This document shows, in pieces, positions 1 to 7,998 of a stretch of DNA of 64,000 nucleotides. How positions within the stretch are numbered: position 1 is the first letter of the stretch; each line of letters opens with the position of its first letter. The stretch comes from Chryseolinea soli (GTDB taxonomy: Bacteria > Bacteroidota > Bacteroidia > Cytophagales > Cyclobacteriaceae): NCBI RefSeq assembly GCF_003589925.1, contig NZ_CP032382.1:3410001-3474000 (forward strand), in the 5' to 3' direction. The notes under the pieces were generated by a model that saw nothing but the letters and a program-made list of their open reading frames with translations, was not told the DNA's origin and did no database searches. The position numbers and the translations under genes are program-made.

Positions 1-536
1 TTTTGGACATGACCAGTGCAACGGGCTTTGTGTTTCACTATGTTTTGGTCGCCGCGTTGCTGGTGGTGTCGGTTCTTAGCTTGAGAGAGATCCAAAAAAT
101 GGAGTCCTTTAATCAAAGCTCGCAGAATGCCTATTCCTGGTTTTTCGTATTCTTCTATTTATTCGTGGCCAGCGCCGAACTCGATAACCTCGTGGTGAGC
201 ATCGGTTATTCTACTCCGGAGTCTCTGGGACACATCATCACACAGAACCACAAGATCGGCTATCCCATCCTGTGGGGCGTGACGTCGTTCCTGCTCATTG
301 CCGTGGGATTGAAAACCAAAAAGAAACACCTCCGTATCATTTCATTGACACTTTTTCTGATCACGCTGGTAAAGCTTTTTGCCGTGGATATCCGGGGCAT
401 CTCGGAAGGCGGAAAGATCGCCGCATTCATTTCGCTGGGCGTCCTGTTGCTCGTGGTCTCGTTCATGTATCAGCGATTGAAAAAGCTGTTGCTGGCCGAT
501 GAAGTGTCCACCAAAGAAAACAACCCAGAAGCATGA
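1..536 (+). CDS. DUF2339 membrane protein, C-terminal part (5' truncated by window edge)
   Basis: This is the C-terminal part of a polytopic inner-membrane protein that I assign to the DUF2339 family. The frame is open to the window edge, so the start lies outside. About five hydrophobic helices can be read (visible residues near 9-27, 44-60, 86-104, 111-130 and 140-159), with the basic stretch KTKKKHLR between the third and fourth, as is usual near the end of DUF2339 proteins. I know of no enzymatic role for the family. Its stop codon overlaps the start of the next gene by four bases (ATGA). That neighbour is a DUF3999 protein, the common partner of DUF2339, so the two are probably co-translated and may act together in the envelope. 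Confidence 0.75.
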   Translation, partial: LDMTSATGFVFHYVLVAALLVVSVLSLREIQKMESFNQSSQNAYSWFFVFFYLFVASAELDNLVVSIGYSTPESLGHIITQNHKIGYPILWGVTSFLLIAVGLKTKKKHLRIISLTLFLITLVKLFAVDIRGISEGGKIAAFISLGVLLLVVSFMYQRLKKLLLADEVSTKENNPEA

Positions 537-1789
537 GACGTTTGTTGATAGTTTTGACGTTTTGTTTGATTGCAGCATCGGGGACTGCACAGACCCCCGC
601 ATTTGTGGCCGAAGCCTCGTTGCCCGCGGTGACCAAAGACGGTTTTTATGAAGTGGAGATCGTACCGGCGCTGGCAGTGTACCTGAATGGATCTTTCGGA
701 AACATTCGCCTCTACGATGCCCAGCATCATGAAGTGCCCTATCTCTTGCGCGAAGAATCGGCGCGTTATTACGCCGGAAAGTTCACACCCTACGAGATCC
801 TGGAGAAAAAGCAAGAGGAGGGATGCTGCACGTCGCTGATCCTCCATAATCCAAAGCAAAGCGAACTCAACTCCATCCAACTGATCATTCGCAACGCGGA
901 GGTCACAAAGGAAGCGACTTTGTTAGGCAGCGACGACCGCAAACAATGGTTCGCGCTGAAGCAGCATTTCTCGCTTTCCCCCGCTGCCAACGCCAATGGA
1001 ACATCCGAAGTCAAGATCGTGGACTTCCCCCTGAGCAACTACCGCTATTACTCCCTGCGGATTGCCGATTCTACCAGCGCGCCTTTGAACATTCTGAATG
1101 CCGGCTACACAGAAGATAACCGCGTGGAGGAAGCAAAATTTACGGAAGTGCCTGTGCGAAAAGTAACCACAGGGCAGAAGCCCGGAGAAAAGAACACGTA
1201 TGTCACCATTCGTTTCGATACCGCCCGCCTAGTCGACAAGTTGGAATTGAAAATGAAAGGCGCGCCCTATTTTCTCCGGCACGCTGTGTTGTACGAACCG
1301 CAGCAACGCATATCCAAAAAAGGCGAAACGTCTACGTATTACAATCGTCTGCAAGAAATGGAAGTGAATTCTCATCACCCCACCACGCTGGAATTTCCCG
1401 CGTTAAAGGTGAAAGAATTTTTGATCGTGATCGACAACCAGGATAACCCACCCCTGGAAGTCGCCGAGGCAAAGCCTTATCAACGGCGCCGCTATCTAAC
1501 GGCTTACCTGAAAAGCGGCGTGACGCATACTTTGGATGTTGGTCTGGAATCTTTGTCAACCCCCGCATACGACCTCGCCTTCTTCAAAGACAGCATCCCG
1601 GATCAGCCTCAAGTGATCCATACGGGCGCAATCACCGTGTTCGAACAAAAACAACCGGAAGCTTCGCCAACGTTTTTCACCACAAAAGCCTTCATCTGGG
1701 TGGCGGTGATCGCCGTGATTGCCGTGTTGGGCTTTATGTCGGTAAAACTTTTGAAAGAGACGAGCGCTGCGAAAAAAGAAGGCCTGTAG
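533..1789 (+). CDS. DUF3999 family exported membrane-anchored protein
   Basis: The 418-residue product has a signal peptide (about residues 1-19, ending in TAQ), a long extracytoplasmic beta-rich region (about 20-380), one membrane helix near 385-406 and a short basic cytoplasmic tail. The layout and sequence fit DUF3999, a family without a known activity that is typically encoded beside DUF2339, as here. The start is fixed by the ATGA overlap with the upstream gene. Its end lies nine bases from the end of the convergent ketosynthase-like gene, and I see no hairpin in that gap, so transcripts from both sides probably read into each other. The family call is by overall resemblance rather than by a catalytic motif. 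Confidence 0.75.
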   Translation: MRRLLIVLTFCLIAASGTAQTPAFVAEASLPAVTKDGFYEVEIVPALAVYLNGSFGNIRLYDAQHHEVPYLLREESARYYAGKFTPYEILEKKQEEGCCTSLILHNPKQSELNSIQLIIRNAEVTKEATLLGSDDRKQWFALKQHFSLSPAANANGTSEVKIVDFPLSNYRYYSLRIADSTSAPLNILNAGYTEDNRVEEAKFTEVPVRKVTTGQKPGEKNTYVTIRFDTARLVDKLELKMKGAPYFLRHAVLYEPQQRISKKGETSTYYNRLQEMEVNSHHPTTLEFPALKVKEFLIVIDNQDNPPLEVAEAKPYQRRRYLTAYLKSGVTHTLDVGLESLSTPAYDLAFFKDSIPDQPQVIHTGAITVFEQKQPEASPTFFTTKAFIWVAVIAVIAVLGFMSVKLLKETSAAKKEGL

Positions 1790-1798
1790 AAGAGGATG

Positions 1799-2878
1799 CT
1801 AGGCCCGTTGCATCAACATGAACGCGTAATTCCGGTTCATGTAATGACTCACGGATAATACCTTTTTGATTTCTTTAGGAGTTTCAAAAGCCGAAGCTTT
1901 CACTACCTCTGGAATAGCTTGTTTCTTTAAGATAGAGGCGCCCAACCAGAGGGCGAACGACGCGGCCGTGCAATAGTCACCGCAAAGGTGTTTGTATCGG
2001 GCCTGCGGAATGGCCTTCAAATCCGAAACCTCTAATGCTTTCAAAACGACGTCGCGTACAACGTCGCCGGTAATGCCGTTGAGCCAAACATCGATCTCGT
2101 CCAATGAAGTGTTGTTTGCTTTTAAGAAGCCAGCCAGGGAGGAGGCCAGGTCGTCCTTCGTTTCGGGGCGATAGACCATGGCCACATCCCGTAATTCGCA
2201 CCAGGTATTTTCACTGCGCGTGCCCGTGAGGTCAAAGAAAGCGGCGCCTTCACCTTGTATCGTTCCCTTTGTCGTGGTGTTGAACAAATTGAGGTTGACG
2301 ATCGGCTCCGCTTTGAAATGATTCTCACGAATGCTGGCGATAAACTGTACGGCGGCGGCTTCGTCATACGACCCCACCAGGTAATGCGCCGCGTGATTCT
2401 CCTCCAGGCGCATCATGGCATCCTGTAGCGCGTTTTCAAAGGCAAACCCTTTGCTCACATAGGTGTTGTTATAGCCCATGCATTTGATCGTCACCGCCTC
2501 CAGGCCGGCCAGGGCGTTGTAGGTGCCTTGCATGAAGTGGGTGGGGGTGAGCTGCTTTTCCTTCATTTCCAGCATCTCGCGAAGAAACTTCTCCGTCTCG
2601 TCCAGGAAGCCATAGCCCGTAGCCGTGATGATGCCATCGGGGTGTTCTATGCCCGCATCGCGCAAGCAGATCGTGGCCGAAGCCAGCCCGACGCGCAACA
2701 TGCGACTGAGCCGCCGCAGTTGGATGGGGTTGATGTAGGCTTTGAAATCGGGGACAACAGAGGTCAGTACGTTTTGATCATAGGTCGTGATCTCGTCCAA
2801 AAACATTTGGTTGTCAAATGTCTTCTGCGGAGAGATCATGCCGATGCCCTGAATGAAGTACTGCGCCTTTCCCGCCAT
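1799..2878 (-). CDS. Ketosynthase-like protein lacking the catalytic residues (chain-length-factor type)
   Basis: This 359-residue protein has a thiolase-fold ketosynthase layout, with GEGAAFF at 209-215 matching the same motif in the neighbouring ketosynthase, but the active site is gone. The nucleophile loop, TACSSS in the neighbour, aligns to NNTYVSKG (138-144 region) with no cysteine. The first histidine loop (NAHGTAT) becomes LNGITGD near 266-272. The second (YTGHTLAAAG) becomes LCGDYCTAAS at 298-307, with Asp in place of His. In type II polyketide systems such proteins pair with an active ketosynthase as chain length factor, and the active ketosynthase is the adjacent upstream gene, two bases away. 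It is the last gene of the dar-type locus. I infer a heterodimeric partner role; no substrate can be read from sequence. Confidence 0.8.
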   Translation of the reverse strand: MAGKAQYFIQGIGMISPQKTFDNQMFLDEITTYDQNVLTSVVPDFKAYINPIQLRRLSRMLRVGLASATICLRDAGIEHPDGIITATGYGFLDETEKFLREMLEMKEKQLTPTHFMQGTYNALAGLEAVTIKCMGYNNTYVSKGFAFENALQDAMMRLEENHAAHYLVGSYDEAAAVQFIASIRENHFKAEPIVNLNLFNTTTKGTIQGEGAAFFDLTGTRSENTWCELRDVAMVYRPETKDDLASSLAGFLKANNTSLDEIDVWLNGITGDVVRDVVLKALEVSDLKAIPQARYKHLCGDYCTAASFALWLGASILKKQAIPEVVKASAFETPKEIKKVLSVSHYMNRNYAFMLMQRA

Positions 2879-2880
2879 AG

Positions 2881-4089
2881 TTATGCCAATCCGATAAGTA
2901 TTGAAGAAGTGTTGCCGCCGAAGCCAAAGGAGTTGGACAATACGTTTTTGAGGTCCACCTCCCGCTTCAATTCTCTAACGGGGGAAACAGAGAGTTCAGG
3001 CATTTGTTCATGAAAATTAATATTCGGCCAAACCACCCGGTGTTGCAAGCCCAGCAAGCAATACACCGCCTCAATGCTGCCGGCGGCGGCCAGGGTGTGG
3101 CCTGTGTAGGGTTTGGTAGAACTGAACAACGGCACCTCGTCGCCAAACAACTTCTGGATGCCAAAGCCCTCGGACAGGTCGTTGTTTTCCGTAGCGGTTC
3201 CGTGTGCGTTGATGTAGTCGATCTGGTCGGGTGTCAGCTTTGCCATGGCCAAGGCCAGGTTCATGGCGTTATAGGCCCCGGTGCCTTCCGGCGATGACGC
3301 GGTTTGATGGAAGGCGTCGTTGGCGTTGCCATAGCCGCGCAGCTCGGCCAGCGGTGTTTTTCTTTTTTCGATCACGGCACGTTCGGATTCCAATACCAGA
3401 AATGCGGCACCTTCGCCGAGGTTCAATCCCTTGCGTGTGTTGTCGAAGGGGCGGCAATGGTTGGGATCAACGATCATCAGTGAATTGAAGCCGTTCAGCG
3501 TGAAGCGCGACAAGGCTTCGGTGCCGCCGCAGATGGCGCGGTCCAGCTTGCCGTGTTTGATGAGCTGCGCACCTTGCATGATCGAGTTTGCCGAAGAGGA
3601 GCACGCGGTGCTGAGCGTAGCAATATATTTTTTGATGCCCACCGCGTCGGCCATGCGTTCGCCGTGTTCGCCGGGGTTGGCGGTGTCGGCAAATTGAGCG
3701 AAGTCTCCTTTTTGTTGGGGATCCATCAGCTCGTAGAAGTGCCGTTCGAATTCGCGTATCCCACCCGTTGTGGTGCCGGAAAGCAAACCTGCATCCCGCA
3801 CCTCCGTGGACGAAAGCGAAGCGGATTGGATGGCTTCTTTCAGCGCGATCAACCCCAATAACGATGTGCGCGTGTAGCCCTTGCCATTGGGGACGCCGGC
3901 CAGTTCGCAGAGCTCCTGGTTAAAAAGCTTGATCTCGCAGGCGGGCAAAGTTTTGCTGTGAATGGTGTCGAGCACATTCAATTCGCCAAAACCACACCGG
4001 CGGTGAAGGAGGGAAGCTAAATTTTCTGTTGTATTTTTTCCGATGGATGTGATGATGCCAAAACCTGTGATGAACACACGTTGGCTCAT
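2881..4089 (-). CDS. Beta-ketoacyl-ACP synthase (KAS I/II type), catalytically complete
   Basis: The 402-residue enzyme belongs to the FabB/FabF condensing enzymes, which extend an acyl chain on acyl carrier protein by decarboxylative Claisen condensation. The full Cys-His-His triad is visible: Cys163 in TACSSS, His296 in NAHGTATENND and His331 in YTGHTLAAAGS. It overlaps the upstream ACP gene by four bases (ATGA) and is followed after two bases by the inactive ketosynthase-like gene, so ACP, ketosynthase and partner form one translational unit. In flexirubin loci similar enzymes build acyl chains for the dialkylresorcinol or the aryl polyene; which one applies here cannot be told. A role in housekeeping fatty acid synthesis is less likely because no fabG, fabD or fabZ is nearby. 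Confidence 0.88.
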   Translation of the reverse strand: MSQRVFITGFGIITSIGKNTTENLASLLHRRCGFGELNVLDTIHSKTLPACEIKLFNQELCELAGVPNGKGYTRTSLLGLIALKEAIQSASLSSTEVRDAGLLSGTTTGGIREFERHFYELMDPQQKGDFAQFADTANPGEHGERMADAVGIKKYIATLSTACSSSANSIMQGAQLIKHGKLDRAICGGTEALSRFTLNGFNSLMIVDPNHCRPFDNTRKGLNLGEGAAFLVLESERAVIEKRKTPLAELRGYGNANDAFHQTASSPEGTGAYNAMNLALAMAKLTPDQIDYINAHGTATENNDLSEGFGIQKLFGDEVPLFSSTKPYTGHTLAAAGSIEAVYCLLGLQHRVVWPNINFHEQMPELSVSPVRELKREVDLKNVLSNSFGFGGNTSSILIGLA

Positions 4090-4358
4090 ACTTGCGCCCG
4101 GTTCTTTTGGATGTACTCGGCCATCGTGCGGATGCTATGGAACACCTGGCGTCCTTCTTTGGGGTCCTTCAGCTTGATGCCATAGTTCCGGTCCAGCAAC
4201 ACCACCAGCTCCAGCGAGTCGATCGAATCCAGGCCCAGCCCTTCGCCAAACAGGGGTGTGTTCTCGTCGAAGTCGGCGGGGATCATGTCTTCCAGGTTCA
4301 ATTGTTTGATCAGCTCCTGGCGAAGTTCCTGTGTGAGTTCTTCTATCGTTTGATTCAT
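4086..4358 (-). CDS. Acyl carrier protein
   Basis: The 90-residue acidic helical protein carries the phosphopantetheine attachment motif GLDSIDSLEL, with Ser45 as the expected site of the 4'-phosphopantetheine arm. It would tether growing acyl chains for the ketosynthase encoded immediately downstream, whose start codon overlaps its stop. A 114-base gap separates it from the ABC permease gene upstream in transcription order. The sequence is not that of the housekeeping AcpP: it is longer at the N-terminus and has a KDPKEGRQVFHS segment after helix II, as in secondary-metabolism ACPs of Bacteroidota pigment clusters. The genuine partner enzymes are inferred from position only. Confidence 0.88.
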   Translation of the reverse strand: MNQTIEELTQELRQELIKQLNLEDMIPADFDENTPLFGEGLGLDSIDSLELVVLLDRNYGIKLKDPKEGRQVFHSIRTMAEYIQKNRAQV

Positions 4359-4472
4359 GTATATCCTAAGTTATTAATTTCTGATTAGCGGACATGGAAT
4401 GATCGTGCTCCTGTACATTCCTTGGGGGGCTGACCGCGGCGTTTGCATCGTATGATCTTTCCGTGCCCATAT

Positions 4473-5741
4473 TTAAACAACCGTCCTCGATTTATGGATA
4501 AGGACGCTGGCCGACAAAGTGACCAGCGCAAACCCAACGAGTTTTAGTACGTCGGGCAAGATCACACCGATGGATGCCTGTCGTAAAAATAAGTCATTAA
4601 AGGCTTCCAAGCCCCAACTCATGGGAGAAAATCGGCTAAGCGTCTGCAAAATCTCCGGCATCACATAAACCGGGACCCAGACCCCGCCAATGGCCGACAG
4701 GATCACTACCGACACCGATCCGAAAGACAATGCCTGCTGCGCCGTTTTAAAATAGACGCCGATCAACACCCCGTAGCCTGTAGCCGCCATGGCTACCGCG
4801 CAGGCGGTGATAAAGATGTTCAGGGCATCGCCACCCAACACCAGCCGGTTCAAACCCAACAGCGGCATCACGAAAATGCCCACGGCTACCATCATGACAA
4901 ACTGCACCAGGCAAACCAAAAAGTAAAAGGCAAACTTCCCGGCAATCACGGGAAACTGTGATCCCGAGATCAACCGCAAGCGCAACATGCTCCCCTCTTC
5001 GCGTTCCTTGATAAAATTCCCCGCCAAGGGATAGAGGATAAAGAACATGGCAAACATGGTCCACGCCGGCACGTTGTGCTGCACCGAGTTTAACATGACA
5101 CCCTGGTATTTGTTTTCGGAAGCGTAAGCCGTATTCACGTGGATGATATCCGTGAGGTTGATCTCCGTCTTTTTTGTTTCAGGCCTGCCTTCGCCAAGTT
5201 GATTCTGAAGTTCGTCGAGCATCCAGTCGGCCTGCACGTTGGCGATGATCTTTTCTACGGCGCCGGACAGGGCTTGTTTGTAGTTGGCCTTGATGGCGGG
5301 ATCAAAAAATATTTTTATGTCGGTGGAAGGCAGTACGGTGGAATCGACTTGCGCGGGCAAGCCGAAGTTGGCAAAGACATTGGCGATGACCTGTCGCGTC
5401 TTATTGCGCAGCCGTACACTGGATTGTGGAGGCACCACGATAGCCGCTTTTACCTCACCGGCCTGAACACGCTTCTTGGCGGCTGCCGAATCTTTTTCCA
5501 CGATCAGGTTCACGTTGGGCGAAGCACCGAAAGCTTGCCGGATCTTTGCGCTCAGCGAGTCGGCATCGGCATCCACGAAGAGCACGTCGAGTTTCACTTC
5601 CTGGTAGTCGCGAAAGGGTGCGTCCTGCACCAGCGCCATCACGATCACCAGCGCCAGGGGCATGATAAAGATCAGCGCCATGCCGCCCGGGTCGCGCACC
5701 AGCAACAGGAATTCTTTATATATGGTCGACAGGATCTTCAA
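4473..5741 (-). CDS. ABC-2 type transporter permease
   Basis: The 422-residue protein has the ABC-2 export permease layout: one N-terminal membrane helix (about 19-38), a large extracytoplasmic domain (about 40-225) and five or six further helices, with the typical IKEREEGSMLRLRL coupling segment after the second helix. It starts within the stop of the ATPase gene (four-base overlap), so the two form one exporter. Proteins of this type export lipids, polymers or drugs from the inner membrane. Its place inside the dialkylresorcinol locus suggests movement of a resorcinolic lipid or flexirubin-like pigment toward the outer membrane; that substrate is inferred from context. A general multidrug exporter would look the same. 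Confidence 0.85.
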   Translation of the reverse strand: MKILSTIYKEFLLLVRDPGGMALIFIMPLALVIVMALVQDAPFRDYQEVKLDVLFVDADADSLSAKIRQAFGASPNVNLIVEKDSAAAKKRVQAGEVKAAIVVPPQSSVRLRNKTRQVIANVFANFGLPAQVDSTVLPSTDIKIFFDPAIKANYKQALSGAVEKIIANVQADWMLDELQNQLGEGRPETKKTEINLTDIIHVNTAYASENKYQGVMLNSVQHNVPAWTMFAMFFILYPLAGNFIKEREEGSMLRLRLISGSQFPVIAGKFAFYFLVCLVQFVMMVAVGIFVMPLLGLNRLVLGGDALNIFITACAVAMAATGYGVLIGVYFKTAQQALSFGSVSVVILSAIGGVWVPVYVMPEILQTLSRFSPMSWGLEAFNDLFLRQASIGVILPDVLKLVGFALVTLSASVLIHKSRTVV

Positions 5742-6484
5742 TCGCGAATGTTTTTACCGGTTAATTTCAAAAACAACTGCTCCAGGCTCATGCAATCGGG
5801 ATGGCCTCCCATCACCGTACTGCGCGTTCCGGTTTGCAAAACTTTGCCTTCATCGATAATGCCCAGGTGCGTGCAGATCCGTTCGGCTTCTTCCAATACG
5901 TGCGATGAATAAATGATGGACGTTCCTTCCGATTTCAGATCGGTCAGAAAATCCAGGATCATATTGCGCGACTGAACGTCTACCCCTGCCGTTGGTTCGT
6001 CGAGGATGACCAGCTTGGGTTGATGCAATAAAGCAGCAATGAGGTTGAGCCGTTTTTTCATTCCCCCCGAAAACGTACCCACTTGTTTGTGGGCTTTCTC
6101 CTGGAGATTAAAGACCGAGAGGTACTTTTTGATCTGTGCATGAATATGCGAAGACTTCAGACCATACATCCGGCCGAAGTACACCAGGTTCTCATAGGCC
6201 GTCAGGGTAGGGAAGAGCGCAATTTCTTGGGGGGCGACGCCGATCTTTTTGCGCACCTCGGCTCCGTGCTCCTGCATGTCGAGGCCCATCACGGCCACGC
6301 TGCCGGAATCGGGACGCATCAATCCGCATAACATCATCACGGTGGTGGACTTGCCCGCACCATTGGGTCCGAGCAGGCCGAACACAGCGCCTTCCGGAAT
6401 TTCGAGCGTCATGTTCGAAACGGCAGGCTTCGGGGCATTAGGGTATTGTTTGACAAGATGATCAAGGCGAACTACGCTGCTCAT
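5738..6484 (-). CDS. ABC transporter ATP-binding protein
   Basis: The 248-residue ATPase shows Walker A GPNGAGKS at residues 39-46, the signature SGGMKKR and Walker B LVILDEPT, followed by the H-loop segment IIYSSHVLEEAE. It belongs to the CcmA/NatA-like group that pairs with ABC-2 permeases. It overlaps both its neighbours by four bases: the BtrH-like gene before it and the permease after it. It would power export of the product of the dar-type locus. Nothing in the sequence sets the substrate. Confidence 0.9.
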   Translation of the reverse strand: MSSVVRLDHLVKQYPNAPKPAVSNMTLEIPEGAVFGLLGPNGAGKSTTVMMLCGLMRPDSGSVAVMGLDMQEHGAEVRKKIGVAPQEIALFPTLTAYENLVYFGRMYGLKSSHIHAQIKKYLSVFNLQEKAHKQVGTFSGGMKKRLNLIAALLHQPKLVILDEPTAGVDVQSRNMILDFLTDLKSEGTSIIYSSHVLEEAERICTHLGIIDEGKVLQTGTRSTVMGGHPDCMSLEQLFLKLTGKNIRD

Positions 6485-7488
6485 TGGGATCGGCTCACAT
6501 CGTATAGTGCACTGAATATGGCCTGCTCTTCATGGGCCACCGCTTCCAGCATATCGCCCAACTCGGCAAACGTCTTCACGTCCGATTTCCGGTTCTTGCA
6601 CACCCGGCCGGCGTGATACGCAAAGTCGCGAAGCTGGTCGCCGCTTTTGGTGAGGCGTTTCGACAAGTCGAAGAGCTTTTCATTTTGGAGGCGCTGACTG
6701 GCCTGGTCCAGGAAGGCGGCATAGATGAAACGGAAGCCTGCGCCCCCGGTGCCGATCTCCTCTTGCATGCGGATGACGTTGCCCAGCCATTGAATGGCTT
6801 TGCGGTCGCCCTGGCGCTCGGGCCAGTGACGCAGACGCTTGGCCAGATATTGCATGCCCTTGCTGCCCACCAGGGGCATGGGGATACGGGTCATGTGATC
6901 GCTGGTTTGTTTGATACCGGTCCAGATGGCTTTGTTGAGACCGAATTCACCCGGCACCTGCACAGGGTAATACATGCGGCCGCTGGGTTCGGGCATGCCT
7001 TTCGCAAAGCGTGCACGGGCCAGGTCTTCGTAAGAAATGTCGGTGGTGTGTTCCATCACCGGGTCGCTCACCAGGTAGCGGCCGTTCTCTTTGCCGAACA
7101 CGATAATGTTGTGGGCGTTGAAGTGAAAGCGATAGGCGGCCGGCAAATAGTCGAGATAAAATACCGAAGTGAGCATGCCCACCGGCTGACCTTTGTCGAG
7201 CATCTTGTCGAGTGCGGTCATGGCCTTTTCGGGTGTGGAAAATTTATGGCGCTCGATCTTGATGCCGATGCGCTCGGAGAAACGTTTGAAGATCTGTCCC
7301 GGCCATGTGCGGTAGGCGGTGCCCGGGATGCCGTTCACACGGACGAAGGGCAGGTAAACAAAAAACAATCCCGAGCCGATGCCAAAGACCATCGGTTCGT
7401 CAAACTCCATGCCGTGAAAGCGGAGCAGGTTGGACACTACACCGCTTTCGCAATGTGCAGATTGTTTGTGGGTGAAGTCTACGGTCAT
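6481..7488 (-). CDS. BtrH-like cysteine acyltransferase (BtrH_N / DUF4872 type)
   Basis: The 335-residue protein has a BtrH N-terminal papain-like domain with a recognisable catalytic set: Cys13 in AHCESGVVSN, His126 in FHFNAHNIIVFG and Asp142 in VSDPV. A helical DUF4872-like region follows (about 190-335). BtrH of butirosin biosynthesis moves an acyl group from an acyl carrier protein to an amine of the acceptor. Here the gene overlaps the ABC ATPase gene and the small conserved gene upstream by four bases each, and an ACP gene lies two genes downstream. I infer that it transfers an ACP-bound acyl group to a hydroxyl or amine of the locus product, for example to make an ester of a dialkylresorcinol. 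The donor and acceptor are untested. Confidence 0.8.
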   Translation of the reverse strand: MTVDFTHKQSAHCESGVVSNLLRFHGMEFDEPMVFGIGSGLFFVYLPFVRVNGIPGTAYRTWPGQIFKRFSERIGIKIERHKFSTPEKAMTALDKMLDKGQPVGMLTSVFYLDYLPAAYRFHFNAHNIIVFGKENGRYLVSDPVMEHTTDISYEDLARARFAKGMPEPSGRMYYPVQVPGEFGLNKAIWTGIKQTSDHMTRIPMPLVGSKGMQYLAKRLRHWPERQGDRKAIQWLGNVIRMQEEIGTGGAGFRFIYAAFLDQASQRLQNEKLFDLSKRLTKSGDQLRDFAYHAGRVCKNRKSDVKTFAELGDMLEAVAHEEQAIFSALYDVSRSQ

Positions 7489-7901
7489 TGGGGGTTTTTC
7501 AAGCGTTCAACATCGGTGAGCTGCTCCACGGGGATGCGAAATGTATAGGCGTATTTTTCCAATTGTTTGCGGCTCAGGCGCCGGAAGAAAGAAGGATGAC
7601 AATGCAGCCGAACCATGAACCCGAACGTGCCGGCATAGGAAGCCACCAGGGCCGGTGTCATGATATTTTTCTTGATGTGATAGAGCAACGGGCTGGCTTT
7701 GCCGGCCAACACTTTCTGGCGCGCCTCTTCCACTTCATCGTTCACCACATCCCAGGCTTGCTGCATGGCCACCGTTTCGGGCTCCCACCCGATGCTGTTC
7801 ACTTTCACATAGTGACCTTTCTCGTCGGTGGCGTAGTACAGCTTGGCAAGTTTTCCTTCGTTCAGGTTTTCTTGGTCTTGGGGGACTTGTTCCTGGTTCA
7901 T
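7485..7901 (-). CDS. Small conserved protein of the dar-type locus, function unknown
   Basis: This 138-residue soluble-looking protein has no motif that I can tie to a known activity. It has an acidic N-terminal half and a C-terminal half with LVASYAGTFGFMVRLHCHP followed by a basic helix (RRLSRKQLEKYAY). It has no signal peptide or convincing membrane span. Its stop overlaps the start of the BtrH-like gene by four bases, so the two are probably made in fixed ratio. I recall proteins of this kind beside BtrH-like genes in Bacteroidota pigment clusters, but cannot verify that here. A partner or scaffold for the acyltransferase is the most economical guess. Confidence 0.6.
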   Translation of the reverse strand: MNQEQVPQDQENLNEGKLAKLYYATDEKGHYVKVNSIGWEPETVAMQQAWDVVNDEVEEARQKVLAGKASPLLYHIKKNIMTPALVASYAGTFGFMVRLHCHPSFFRRLSRKQLEKYAYTFRIPVEQLTDVERLKNPQ

Positions 7902-7998
7902 AGGCTCAAAACGTTTAATCGTCTATGGTTAGTTGATCGAATACGGTTCTCCTTCCTCTTCAATGCCGTCAACCATCACCTGTGGATCAACGGCCTGA

